Source: an uncultured Croceitalea sp.
GTDB taxonomy: Bacteria > Bacteroidota > Bacteroidia > Flavobacteriales > Flavobacteriaceae
Direction of reading: 5' to 3'
Assembly (NCBI GenBank): GCA_947503285.1
Contig: CANNDD010000011.1
Coordinates: forward strand, 29,702-93,701
Length of the DNA stretch: 64,000 nucleotides
The notes below the pieces were generated by a model that worked only from the letters and a program-made list of their open reading frames with translations, was not told the DNA's origin and did no database searches. This document shows positions 38,017 to 47,178 of this stretch, one piece after another (positions within the stretch are counted from its first letter, which is position 1; every line of letters starts with the position of its first letter). A program made the position numbers and the translations under genes.

Positions 38017-41000
38017 TTAATTCTTTGGGGCTGGAGCTTTACTATAAAAACGAATCAAACTATCTTTCCCCATAATGTTCGAATTTGATGGGAGGTCCCT
38101 TTCTTCTTTTTCCCTTCGCTTTTTATCGGAATTAAAGATTTTGGACATCAGTTCTTTGAAATTATTAAAGTCAACTTGATACGATAATCCGACCCCTTGG
38201 GTATAGCCTTGTCGTTCAGCCAAAAACTGCTGTATTTCGTTTTCCCTGTTGAAAATCTTTGCACTTAACGTTCCTTCCTCATTCAACAGCACCTGTACCT
38301 CTACATCGCCGGCAACTACGGTTTCAGAAACGCCGCCTACCGGAACCCCTACCCGACCATTGACCAAGATCCTGTCAGAAATCTGTGTGGAAACGGTTAC
38401 CCCGATCCTATTTTCGGTTTCAATATCAGCATCGGTAAAGCCCTGTTCGTATGACAGCCCTAAATTGAATTTATCATTATTACCGCTCAACACTTGATTT
38501 AGAAGTCCTGATGCGGTCTGAATCAGGTTACCCGTTACGGCTTGCTGGTTAAATCCCGCACCATTATTGACGAATGTACCCTGCGCCAAAAGAAAAAAGG
38601 CATTGTTGCTTTCGATAGTGGGATCTTGTAGTTGGTATTCCAACTCAGATTTGACCACGGAGCTCGTACCAGGGAATTCGATATCAAAATCGATGGTTGG
38701 GCTTTCGAGCTCCCCATTCAAACGGACTACCACTTCGGTCGGTATGCGTCTCGTATACCCCGGATTGTCCAATAACAATGGTGCCGGGTTCGCATTCAAG
38801 GCATAGACGGCCGTTAAGTCCAATTGTGCTTTTAGGGGGTCACGCTCCCAAAGAATGGTACCACCGGGTCTAACGGTAAAGGTCTTATCGATCAAACCTG
38901 CCCTTCTAAACCTAAAATCACCGGTAACCACCACAAACTCTCCGTTCATCACGAATTTGCCGTTCGTATTGATCTCAATTAAAAGCAGGCCTGCCCCAGT
39001 GCCTTTCAATGTACTACCACTTTCTCGATCCACCACCACCTCGACCTCGGCATCGGGTGTCACGTTTAAATCAAACGAAAGCTCCAGACCCTGATAATCG
39101 TCTAAAACCCGTTCGCCCTCAAGAACACTTTTTTCATCTTTTTCTATGAAGTTGATGAAGGAATAATCGCCTACACTGGTAACATCACTTAACGGGATCT
39201 TCAATTGGGTCCCCCTTGCCGAAGAGCCTTCAAAATCAATATTCAAACCAGTGGTTGGCCCATAAATACTTCCATTACCGTTGACAAAACCAGTGCCATA
39301 ATAAAGCTCATCTTCATCGTATTCGGTATTTAGGATCAAAAACCGGTCGTTATCGGTCACCAAATTCAAATTTAGGTTCCAATCATCGAAGGCCGTGTGA
39401 CTTATCGTGCCATCTAAATTTGCTTGGGTGGCATAAGAATTGTCGGTCAAGGTTATATTCTCAAAATAGAAGGATTGATCAAACAACCTGACTTTTGATA
39501 ATGGGCCAAAATCATAATCGACGTTTAAATAGGGAATACCAATTCCGGCCTGGTCCAAGGTCAAGGTACCATTGAATTCTGGATTGTTTACGTTGCCCGT
39601 TATACGCGTATTACCGCTGACCAAACCCCTGATATTTGAGATAATATCTTCTCCTAAAGGTGCAAAAGGCTCCAATTTAAACTCATTTAAAGAGGTCAAA
39701 AGGTCTAATGTGGTCTCGGTTTTAGTGTTATTTATCTTACCACTTAAACTGAACCGTTCTTGGCCATCTTCAGTAAGCCAGGTGTTTACCCCAAACTCAG
39801 AAAGGTCATTATTTCCAAAAATAACCACCTCCATATCACCCAATAACATCTTATTCACCGCAAAGTCTTTAATATCAAGGCTTGAAGAGGGTAAATATTT
39901 TCCGTCTTTCTGTAAGATGTTTAAGAAACCATTTACCTGCCCATCAAGCTGCAAACTATCGATGGCCGGGGTTATTTTATCCAAAGACACGATTTTGAAC
40001 TGCAATTGTAAGTCTTTATAGGTCGAATCGGCCAATTCACCACGTAACCGAATTTGTTCGTCCAAACCATTGTCCATGACGATTTCCTTGATTTCAATGC
40101 TATCAAGTGTTCTGTTTACGATGACCTTATTCTGGCGATTTCCCAACTTATTGAGCACCCAGTTATTGCCCTTAAAGTTGACTTCTGATTTCTTTAAGCC
40201 TATGACCGATTTATTATCTTCATTGAAGGTATGGTAGAAGTTCAAATTGTAGCTGTCATTCAACTCACTACCTCCCTTGAACTCGGTTCTAAAAAACAAG
40301 GTGTCCTTCAAAGTAGTATTGATCAAATTAAAGTCTTTGAAATTATAGTAGACCGTTTGCATATTCCCAACCGATAAAAAGGTGTTGAAAAGCGGATTTT
40401 TATTGTCAATCTTTAGTTCGATATTTTCAAATTCATTCTTAAAAGCCTCTATATCAGGTGATTTAAAGGTTAGCTTAAAATCTCCCTCGTCAGCTACAAT
40501 ATTACCCCGTATAAAAGTCTCAGGACCAAAACTCACTTCTGGAAAAAAGATATTGACTATCTTATTGTAAATCTTGAAATTAAAAGACAGTGACTGGCCG
40601 TCTGATATCTGATAGGGTTTGTAATTCGTATAGATACTACCCAAAGAGTTTTGAAAAAGCTTACCAAGTTCCGCTACTTTAAAATTACCTTTCATATACC
40701 CTGTTATGATATCAGGCGATATGATTTGGATGTTTCTTAAAGAATCGTTTTCAAACGTTGATGAAATGGTAAAATCATCAAAATAATAGGTATCGTTTTT
40801 GTTTTCATACCGGGTATTCTCAAACTTTATTTCACCCGTAGTGTTGTCTAAGGAGTTTCCGGTGATATCCATTCTAACATTACCCTTAAAAATCGAAACG
40901 CTGTCGGTAATAAAATTCAATTTTTTAAAATCAGCATAATCCACATCGGCAATAAAATTGAATTCATTTTGTGCTGCACTAAAGTCAGCCAGTCCCTTGA

Positions 41001-42444
41001 AATTCAACTTTAAATTTTCGTCATTACTCAATAAGGTGCCATCAAAAAGTTCTTCTTTGAGCAGGCCTGAAATTTGGATGTTCCGATAAGTGTACTTGTT
41101 AAAAGTGATGCTGTAAATTTCGCCTATGGCCTCTGTATTGAGTTCTTCAGCAATAAAACCACGGCCTTCAACATTCACATCCAAGGTCGTTTTGCCCAAT
41201 TGCGGGTTGTCAATGAACGCCCCTAAATCGAAATCTATCAATGATATAAAACCACGATAAGATACATCTTCAATATTATTGAAATTGGTCATCTGTAAAT
41301 CGGAGTAACTACTGCCCAAAGCAGTTGTCAAGTTGACTTGGGCGTCAATCGAAGAGTCGGTCACCTCTGCATCACCCCTCACGGTAAACTGTCCGAATTT
41401 CTGAAATGAAGCTGGAATACTAGCTCCCAAAACCTTGGGCATCAGCCCTCTTAATTGGTAATAGCTTGAGGTAACCCTATCCATTTTGGCGGTCATGACG
41501 AAGGGTTCTTCTTCCCTAAACAAGTTTCTGAAATTGAAATCACCTCGTATGCCGGTGTTATCTGACAATAAAATGAGATCGGTAACCTCGAGGTTATTCA
41601 AGACACCGCCCACTTTGGTTGAAAACGTAGCCGTTTTGTCGATTCCGAATTCGTCGTAGTATGCATTTATCTCGTTAAAGGAGACTGTTGATTCCTCAAA
41701 ATTCGCGGTAACTTTCACTTTATCAATGAAATCGGCAAAGTCTTCTCGATTATAATCAAAGACCAAATTACCCCTTAACTTAGATCCCTTCGTAACTAAG
41801 GATAAGGAATCAAATCGCATTTGCTGTTTTGTATATTTAAAACTAGTAGCCAGTTGGTCCACTTGAATATTACGCTTACTGCGCAGTGAAAGTTCCTTCA
41901 CATCCGTAGTAACGTTAGGGCCAAGAATCTCAAAATCTTTGGCAACGATACCCAACTCCCTAAAATCAAGGATTTCTTTTGTCTCCAAATTATCATCCAC
42001 CAATCTAAAGCGTCCGTCAGCTATGGTAATTTGTGATGAGGCCATAAAAAATGGGGGGGTTCCTGGTTGTCTTGGCTCACCATCATCCAATTTTTCTATG
42101 AATACATCCAAATTGGTGTCTTCTTCACCCTCATAAGTCTTTAAATTGAAGGAGAGTCCATCAATATCGATATCGCCAAATTCAAGCCTACCACCGACAA
42201 TTTTTCTGAGACTCAAAATGGATGTGGACAACTTATTAATGAAAATCAAGGTATCATTTCGATAATCCTCTACATAAATATCCTTAATTGTAGTGCTCAT
42301 CGAAAATGGGGAAAATTGCACCCTATCGATATTGATATTAGTCCCGAATTTTTCATTCAAACTTTTGGTAGCCCGTTTTGCGATATAGGTCTGAACCGGG
42401 GGGAGTGAAAAAAATATACTGGAAAGCACTAGTATCAGCAACAA
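38017..42444 (-). CDS. tamB: TamB-like translocation/assembly protein (DUF490)
   Basis: A very long (at least 1,475 residues) inner-membrane-anchored, periplasm-spanning beta-taco protein of the TamB/AsmA-like group, thought to move phospholipids or assist outer-membrane biogenesis. An N-terminal hydrophobic helix is followed by repeated amphipathic strands. The C-terminal part, roughly residues 1,050-1,400, is the conserved TamB domain, with LKGTGAGLLLIEINTNG and the RVGVPVGG segment. The apparent start is TTG at 42444. The frame stays open 18 codons further upstream and encodes a basic stretch (IKKLRKILLRS) typical of the N-terminus of this family, but contains no ATG, GTG or TTG. The real start is therefore uncertain. 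It is divergent from tsaD. Confidence 0.87.
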   Translation of the reverse strand: MLLILVLSSIFFSLPPVQTYIAKRATKSLNEKFGTNINIDRVQFSPFSMSTTIKDIYVEDYRNDTLIFINKLSTSILSLRKIVGGRLEFGDIDIDGLSFNLKTYEGEEDTNLDVFIEKLDDGEPRQPGTPPFFMASSQITIADGRFRLVDDNLETKEILDFRELGIVAKDFEILGPNVTTDVKELSLRSKRNIQVDQLATSFKYTKQQMRFDSLSLVTKGSKLRGNLVFDYNREDFADFIDKVKVTANFEESTVSFNEINAYYDEFGIDKTATFSTKVGGVLNNLEVTDLILLSDNTGIRGDFNFRNLFREEEPFVMTAKMDRVTSSYYQLRGLMPKVLGASIPASFQKFGQFTVRGDAEVTDSSIDAQVNLTTALGSSYSDLQMTNFNNIEDVSYRGFISLIDFDLGAFIDNPQLGKTTLDVNVEGRGFIAEELNTEAIGEIYSITFNKYTYRNIQISGLLKEELFDGTLLSNDENLKLNFKGLADFSAAQNEFNFIADVDYADFKKLNFITDSVSIFKGNVRMDITGNSLDNTTGEIKFENTRYENKNDTYYFDDFTISSTFENDSLRNIQIISPDIITGYMKGNFKVAELGKLFQNSLGSIYTNYKPYQISDGQSLSFNFKIYNKIVNIFFPEVSFGPETFIRGNIVADEGDFKLTFKSPDIEAFKNEFENIELKIDNKNPLFNTFLSVGNMQTVYYNFKDFNLINTTLKDTLFFRTEFKGGSELNDSYNLNFYHTFNEDNKSVIGLKKSEVNFKGNNWVLNKLGNRQNKVIVNRTLDSIEIKEIVMDNGLDEQIRLRGELADSTYKDLQLQFKIVSLDKITPAIDSLQLDGQVNGFLNILQKDGKYLPSSSLDIKDFAVNKMLLGDMEVVIFGNNDLSEFGVNTWLTEDGQERFSLSGKINNTKTETTLDLLTSLNEFKLEPFAPLGEDIISNIRGLVSGNTRITGNVNNPEFNGTLTLDQAGIGIPYLNVDYDFGPLSKVRLFDQSFYFENITLTDNSYATQANLDGTISHTAFDDWNLNLNLVTDNDRFLILNTEYDEDELYYGTGFVNGNGSIYGPTTGLNIDFEGSSARGTQLKIPLSDVTSVGDYSFINFIEKDEKSVLEGERVLDDYQGLELSFDLNVTPDAEVEVVVDRESGSTLKGTGAGLLLIEINTNGKFVMNGEFVVVTGDFRFRRAGLIDKTFTVRPGGTILWERDPLKAQLDLTAVYALNANPAPLLLDNPGYTRRIPTEVVVRLNGELESPTIDFDIEFPGTSSVVKSELEYQLQDPTIESNNAFFLLAQGTFVNNGAGFNQQAVTGNLIQTASGLLNQVLSGNNDKFNLGLSYEQGFTDADIETENRIGVTVSTQISDRILVNGRVGVPVGGVSETVVAGDVEVQVLLNEEGTLSAKIFNRENEIQQFLAERQGYTQGVGLSYQVDFNNFKELMSKIFNSDKKRREKEERDLPSNSNIMGKDSLIRFYSKAPAPKN

Positions 42445-42481
42445 TACAAGTACAGACCTTAGCAGTATTTTCCGAAGTTTT

Positions 42482-42508
42482 TTGATAACGTTTTACCTTT
42501 TATCTTTG
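42482..42508 (+). promoter_or_regulatory. Candidate tsaD promoter
   Basis: TTG at 42482-42484 and a perfect -7 element TATCTTTG at 42501-42508, separated by 16 bases (slightly short), lie 26 bases upstream of the tsaD GTG start in the divergent tamB/tsaD gap. Confidence 0.55.
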
Positions 42509-42533
42509 TCTGTCAACTTTTATTCCAAAATAG

Positions 42534-43556
42534 GTGAAAAGTCAAGAAAACTTTATTCTGGCCATAGAATCGTCTTGTGACGACACATCTGCCGCTGTAC
42601 TCTGCAATGACACCGTACTGAGCAATGTTGTTGCCACACAACATATTCATGAGCAATATGGGGGTGTTGTACCCGAGTTGGCATCGAGGGCACATCAACA
42701 AAACATCGTACCGGTGGTACACCAAGCTTTGGCCAAGGCAAATATCGCTAAAAAACAACTATCGGCAATAGCTTTTACGAGAGGTCCGGGCCTTATGGGA
42801 TCTTTATTGGTCGGCACCTCATTTGCAAAGTCAATGGCCTTGGGCCTGGGTATTCCCTTAATTGAGGTCAATCACATGCAAGCACATATCATGGCCCACT
42901 TCATAAAAGGGAATGAACAACAACCACCGAGCTTTCCGTTTTTGGCGATGACCATCAGTGGTGGCCATACACAGATCATTCTGGTCAAAGATCATTTTGA
43001 CATGGAAGTCTTGGGCGAGACCCTTGATGATGCGGTCGGGGAAGCTTTTGACAAAAGTGCGAAACTCTTGGGATTACCCTACCCTGGTGGCCCTTTGATC
43101 GACGAGTATGCCAAAAAGGGTAATCCAAAAGCATTTGTTTTTCCAAAACCCAAGGTTGAAGGATTGAATTTTAGTTTCAGCGGACTGAAAACAAGCATAT
43201 TGTATTTTATTCAAAAGCAACAAAAGGCAAATCCGGATTTTGTAAAAGAAAATCTTCACGACATTTGTGCCTCCATTCAATTCACTATCTTAGAAATTCT
43301 AATGGACAAATTGAAATTGGCAGTGAAGACGACCAAAATCAAACAAATAGCTATCGGGGGTGGTGTCGCTGCGAATTCTGGAATTCGATCTAGACTTAAA
43401 GCTGCGGAAACTGATTTAGGTTGGACCACCTATATTCCGAAGTTCGAATATTGTACGGATAATGCGGCGATGATCGGTATCGTAGGATATTACAAATACC
43501 TTCAACAAGACTTTGCATCACAAAATATCGCTGCAAAAGCGAGGTATATCCTGTAG
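42534..43556 (+). CDS. tsaD: tRNA N6-adenosine threonylcarbamoyltransferase
   Basis: The universal Kae1/TsaD enzyme that installs t6A at position 37 of ANN-decoding tRNAs, acting with TsaB and TsaE. The 340-residue protein has the N-terminal AIESSCDDTSAAV, the metal-binding HMQAH motif at 114-118, the nucleotide loop SGGHTQ at about 142-147 and the C-terminal GGGVAANSGIR at about 278-288. It starts with GTG at 42534, supported by family alignment (the IESSCDD strand starts about ten residues in) and by the upstream promoter. It is followed three bases later by the TfoX-domain gene. Confidence 0.96.
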   Translation: MKSQENFILAIESSCDDTSAAVLCNDTVLSNVVATQHIHEQYGGVVPELASRAHQQNIVPVVHQALAKANIAKKQLSAIAFTRGPGLMGSLLVGTSFAKSMALGLGIPLIEVNHMQAHIMAHFIKGNEQQPPSFPFLAMTISGGHTQIILVKDHFDMEVLGETLDDAVGEAFDKSAKLLGLPYPGGPLIDEYAKKGNPKAFVFPKPKVEGLNFSFSGLKTSILYFIQKQQKANPDFVKENLHDICASIQFTILEILMDKLKLAVKTTKIKQIAIGGGVAANSGIRSRLKAAETDLGWTTYIPKFEYCTDNAAMIGIVGYYKYLQQDFASQNIAAKARYIL

Positions 43557-43559
43557 ACA

Positions 43560-43895
43560 ATGGATTATAATGAGGACTTAACACGCAGGATACGGACAGC
43601 TTTGAAGATCTTCCCAGAAATTTTCGAAGAAAAAAAGATGTTCGGTGGCCTTGCATTTTTGTACAAAGGCAAAATGACGGTTGGCCCCATTAAGGCAAGG
43701 TTGATGGTTCGGGTTCGAGATACGAAGATGGCTAGTGAATTGGCCAAACCCTTTGTAGCACCTATGGATTTCACCGGTAGGCCAATGAAAGAATTTATTT
43801 ATGTATTACCCGAAGGATATCGATCTGAAGAACAACTTCATTATTGGATAACGCTGGGACTAGAACATGCGAAACACAAATTAAACGAAAGTTGA
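43560..43895 (+). CDS. TfoX N-terminal domain protein
   Basis: A 111-residue stand-alone TfoX_N-domain protein, with MFGGLAFLYKGKM and VAPMDFTGRPM segments and a short C-terminal amphipathic helix. Full-length TfoX/Sxy regulates competence in Gammaproteobacteria, but single-domain members occur widely and their function is not established. The start is three bases after tsaD and its stop overlaps the rsmE start by one base (TGATG), so it is within the tsaD-rsmE transcript. Confidence 0.85.
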   Translation: MDYNEDLTRRIRTALKIFPEIFEEKKMFGGLAFLYKGKMTVGPIKARLMVRVRDTKMASELAKPFVAPMDFTGRPMKEFIYVLPEGYRSEEQLHYWITLGLEHAKHKLNES

Positions 43896-44599
43896 TGCAA
43901 CTATTTTACGATCCATCCCTAGATAACAGTTTCAAACAATTTTTCTTTTCGCCGGAAGAAAGCAAACATATCGTAAAAGTGCTTCGTAAAAATGAAGGCG
44001 ACGTTTTACACATAACCAATGGCCGGGGTTATTTATATGAAGCGAAGATAATCAGTGCCGATGCAAAAAAGTGCAAGGCACAGTTGATCAAGGAAGAACG
44101 TACCATACCGAGGTTGCACACGCTACACCTCGCCGTCGCCCCCACGAAAATGAACGATCGGTTCGAATGGTTTCTAGAAAAAGCCACCGAAATAGGCATT
44201 CATGAAATCACACCTATACTTTGTAAAAATTCTGAAAGAAAGGTCATTAAACCAGAGAGGCTTGAAAAAGTATTACAATCGGCCATGAAGCAATCGTTAC
44301 AGACCTTCTTACCCAAATTGAACCCTATGGTCACTTATAAAGAGTTTGTGCAAAGCACCACAGCAGATCTTAAGTTCATCGCCCATTGTCAAAAAAGTGA
44401 AAAAGTGGAACTCAAACGTCGTCTACAGGCTGATAAGGACATCATTATCTTGATAGGTCCAGAAGGTGATTTTTCATCGGATGAAGTGAAACTGGCCTAC
44501 GAAAATGATTTCTTGCCAATTTCCTTAGGAAGAAATCGTTTACGAACAGAAACCGCCGCAATTTATGCCTGTACGGTAGTGGCCGTCATCAACAATTAA
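43895..44599 (+). CDS. rsmE: 16S rRNA m3U1498 methyltransferase
   Basis: Methylates U1498 of 16S rRNA. The SPOUT-fold protein has an N-terminal PUA-like domain (SPEESKHIVKVLR at about 21-33) and the C-terminal knot with IGPEGDFSSDE near 188-198 and LGRNRLRTETAAIYA near 212-226. I place the start at the ATG at 43895, giving 234 residues and a TGATG junction with the TfoX gene. The frame extends upstream to 43844, but those residues lie inside the previous gene and do not resemble the family. It converges with the DUF1223 gene, overlapping its end by four bases. Confidence 0.94.
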   Translation: MQLFYDPSLDNSFKQFFFSPEESKHIVKVLRKNEGDVLHITNGRGYLYEAKIISADAKKCKAQLIKEERTIPRLHTLHLAVAPTKMNDRFEWFLEKATEIGIHEITPILCKNSERKVIKPERLEKVLQSAMKQSLQTFLPKLNPMVTYKEFVQSTTADLKFIAHCQKSEKVELKRRLQADKDIIILIGPEGDFSSDEVKLAYENDFLPISLGRNRLRTETAAIYACTVVAVINN

Positions 44600-45375
44600 A
44601 CTTTCGATTTTACCGCACCGGTAATATCGGTTGCCTTGTTTTCCGTTACTAAAATCAGCGTTAAATCATCGGATGTACTGGCCAAACTGGGGATCGTCAG
44701 ACTAGAGGTACCTCTTGCAGTATTCAACGGAATGTATTTTTCAGCAATCACGACATTGGCATTTTTAAGCACCCTACTTCGATTTTCACCTCGTTTTACC
44801 GCTGTGGTTCGCTCATCCAATACCAAGACTGCCCGTAATTGCTTATCGTTCAACGTTCCCTTTACCGTATAATCAAAACTGATGCTGCGGCCACTTTCCT
44901 TTATATTGGATAGCTGAATTTCGTTAACGGCCTTCCGTTTGCCATATTCTTGAATTTTAGTGTCCAATTTGTACCCATTCGAACCTACGAAATGCTCTTT
45001 ACCGTTGACCACCAACTGTGGGGTATAGTTGCTTCTCGATTTAAATTTTTGATTGTAAGCCCTTTGCTTCTTGCTAAAGTTCGATTTGCTGAAAGGGTCT
45101 TCCCATCCGATATAATTCCAATAATCCACATGATAGGATAATGCGAAAACCTTTTCAGGAAAATCTTTTTTTGCCTTTTCCAATAAAACATCCGCCGGGG
45201 GACAACTAGAACATCCTTGTGAGGTAAAAAGCTCTAACACCACCACTGCGTCATACTCACCTAAAACTGGCTTTTCTTCCCGATTCTTTGCATTTTCCGC
45301 TTCATTGATCGTATAGAATGCCGTTGTTGTCAACCCAACGAATATTACTATTGGTATTATGATTTTTTTATACAT
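44596..45375 (-). CDS. DUF1223 exported protein with thioredoxin-like CxxC
   Basis: A 259-residue protein with an N-terminal signal/anchor helix (about 4-20). The DUF1223 core begins at VVVLELFTSQGCSSCPPADVLL near residue 48; its CSSC resembles a thioredoxin-fold redox pair. The ALSYHVDYWNYIGWEDPFS stretch (about 79-97) is the other family hallmark. The function is unproven; it is likely periplasmic. It is divergent from the DUF4159 gene with very little space between. Confidence 0.85.
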   Translation of the reverse strand: MYKKIIIPIVIFVGLTTTAFYTINEAENAKNREEKPVLGEYDAVVVLELFTSQGCSSCPPADVLLEKAKKDFPEKVFALSYHVDYWNYIGWEDPFSKSNFSKKQRAYNQKFKSRSNYTPQLVVNGKEHFVGSNGYKLDTKIQEYGKRKAVNEIQLSNIKESGRSISFDYTVKGTLNDKQLRAVLVLDERTTAVKRGENRSRVLKNANVVIAEKYIPLNTARGTSSLTIPSLASTSDDLTLILVTENKATDITGAVKSKV

Positions 45376-45384
45376 TATATTCGG

Positions 45385-45392
45385 TATTTTTG
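45385..45392 (+). promoter_or_regulatory. Candidate -7 element for the DUF4159 gene
   Basis: TATTTTTG, matching TAnnTTTG, lies 25 bases upstream of the ATG at 45417. Because it overlaps the ATG at 45390, it argues that translation starts at 45417 instead. Confidence 0.5.
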
Positions 45393-45416
45393 ATTTTATC
45401 GATTATTCGTGTTTTG

Positions 45417-46067
45417 ATGAAACAACTTACTTTGGGGTATTGTTTTTTAACTTTTTTTGTGATTACAACAACACAATCACAAGAGGTCGCCATTCTAAAA
45501 TATGGTGGCGGTGGCGATTGGTATTCGAACCCTACCGCATTGCCCAATTTGATTGAATTCTGTAATAAGAACATCAACACCCAAATAACGGAAAAGCCCC
45601 AAACCGTGGAGGTGGGTGACCCTACTATTTTTCAATACCCCTTCTTACATATGACGGGCCACGGCAATGTTTTCTTTTCTGACGAAGAGGCAGAAAATTT
45701 GCAGACCTATCTTTTGGCCGGTGGCTTTTTGCACATTGATGATAATTATGGCATGTACCCGTATTTAAAAAGGGAACTCAAAAAGGTGTTTCCTGATAAG
45801 GAGTTGGAAGAATTGGGTAGTGACCACCCTGTTTTCAGTCAAAAATTCCAATTCCCTGAAGGATTACCAAAAATTCATGAACATGATGGAAAACGACCAC
45901 AAGCCTTGGGTATCTTTCACGAAGGTCGCTTGATACTGCTGTTCACATACGAAAGCGATTTGGGTGATGGATGGGAAGACCCCTCGGTACACAATGACCC
46001 TGAGGAAATTCGTTTGAAAGCCCTAAAAATGGGGGCCAATATCATAGCCTATGCCTTTAAAACCTAA
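45417..46067 (+). CDS. DUF4159 exported protein
   Basis: A 216-residue protein. The signal peptide MKQLTLGYCFLTFFVITTTQSQ precedes a DUF4159 domain, which has a class-I glutamine-amidotransferase-like fold. Visible family segments are ILKYGGGGDWYSNP at about 27-40, FLHMTGHGNVFFSDEE near 71-86 and GGFLHIDDNYG near 95-105. A frame from 45390 adds nine residues, but the ATG at 45417 gives a proper signal peptide and fits the promoter at 45385. In this phylum DUF4159 genes often accompany BatA/MoxR-type aerotolerance operons; none is here. It is followed three bases later by the AI-2E-family gene. Confidence 0.85.
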   Translation: MKQLTLGYCFLTFFVITTTQSQEVAILKYGGGGDWYSNPTALPNLIEFCNKNINTQITEKPQTVEVGDPTIFQYPFLHMTGHGNVFFSDEEAENLQTYLLAGGFLHIDDNYGMYPYLKRELKKVFPDKELEELGSDHPVFSQKFQFPEGLPKIHEHDGKRPQALGIFHEGRLILLFTYESDLGDGWEDPSVHNDPEEIRLKALKMGANIIAYAFKT

Positions 46068-46070
46068 TCT

Positions 46071-47171
46071 ATGAACTCCAAAATCATTGCAAACGGTATT
46101 CTTAGGGCAGTTTTTATCATAGCTGCAATCGTAATCACTTTCTATTTTTTGATTGAGATCCGATCGGTATTGGCCTACTTGGCCATTGCTGCCGTAATCG
46201 CCTTGTTGGGTAGGCCAATAGTACTATTCTTAAGGAGGAAATTGAAGTTTCCGAACACTTTGGCCGTGGTTCTGACCATGTTTTTGATGTTGGGGGTTTT
46301 CATTGGCATTTTGGCGCTTTTTATCCCGCTGGTGAATGAACAAAGTAGAAACCTTTCCCTGTTGGATATTGAGGCCTTAAAAGACAACCTAAACAATTTA
46401 TATCTCGAGATTACCGATTACCTCGGCATTTCTACCGCCAACGTTGACGAAATCATAGAAGATTCTGATTTGAACAAGAACATACTCGAAGGGCTCGACC
46501 TGAATTTTATACCAGATTTCTTGAACTCATTTTTTAATGTGCTCAGCAATTTTAGTATTGGGCTCTTTTCGGTTCTTTTTATATCATTTTTCTTCTTGAA
46601 GGATAGTAAACTATTTCAAAACGGTGTCATGACCTTCGTACCGAGTACCAAAGAGGGTAGCATGATTAAATCGATTGACAAAATCAATAACCTGCTGTCT
46701 AGATACTTTGGGGGGATTTTACTCCAGCTTTTTATTTTATTCATTATTTACACCATCACCCTGCTTATCGTCGGGGTTGAAAATGCCATTGTAATCGCCT
46801 TTTTATGTTCCCTCTTTAACATCATTCCGTATGTGGGTCCGATTATCGGTGGGGTCATCATGATCACCCTTACAATGACCAGTTATTTAGGTGCTGATTT
46901 TAGTTCGGTAATCTTAGCAAAAACATTGTATGTACTTATCGGATTGTGCATTGGGCAACTCATCGATAATTTCTTTTCGCAACCCTTTATTTTTTCGAAT
47001 TCCGTCAAGTCGCACCCGCTTGAAATCTTTTTGGTCATTATCATAGCGGGGTTACTTTTTGGAGTCGTGGGAATGGTCATCGCAGTACCTGGTTATACTG
47101 CGATAAAGGTAATTTTAAAGGAATTTTTGAGCGAAAACAGCATCGTAAAAAAGCTAACTAAAGACTTATAG
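46071..47171 (+). CDS. AI-2E family transporter
   Basis: A 366-residue polytopic membrane protein of the AI-2 exporter (PerM/UPF0118) family. Two N-terminal helix pairs (about 8-50 and 64-88) precede a periplasmic/cytoplasmic helical segment (about 90-155). The conserved C-terminal block then begins LFIPL and includes CSLFNIIPYVGPIIGG at about 241-256 and a final LLFGVVGMVIAVPGYTA. Members can export small molecules or act as Na+/H+ antiporters; the substrate is unknown. It is three bases after DUF4159 and followed by the methyltransferase gene after seven bases. Confidence 0.88.
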   Translation: MNSKIIANGILRAVFIIAAIVITFYFLIEIRSVLAYLAIAAVIALLGRPIVLFLRRKLKFPNTLAVVLTMFLMLGVFIGILALFIPLVNEQSRNLSLLDIEALKDNLNNLYLEITDYLGISTANVDEIIEDSDLNKNILEGLDLNFIPDFLNSFFNVLSNFSIGLFSVLFISFFFLKDSKLFQNGVMTFVPSTKEGSMIKSIDKINNLLSRYFGGILLQLFILFIIYTITLLIVGVENAIVIAFLCSLFNIIPYVGPIIGGVIMITLTMTSYLGADFSSVILAKTLYVLIGLCIGQLIDNFFSQPFIFSNSVKSHPLEIFLVIIIAGLLFGVVGMVIAVPGYTAIKVILKEFLSENSIVKKLTKDL

Positions 47172-47178
47172 CAGCAGT

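Noticed and set aside
43844..43894. Upstream start for rsmE
   Set aside because: The extra residues are encoded within the TfoX-domain gene and do not fit the RsmE N-terminus; the TGATG junction at 43893-43897 is a better start.
43560..43895. Competence regulator TfoX/Sxy
   Set aside because: Only the N-terminal domain is present, and the regulatory role is known from Gammaproteobacteria; the name would overstate the evidence.
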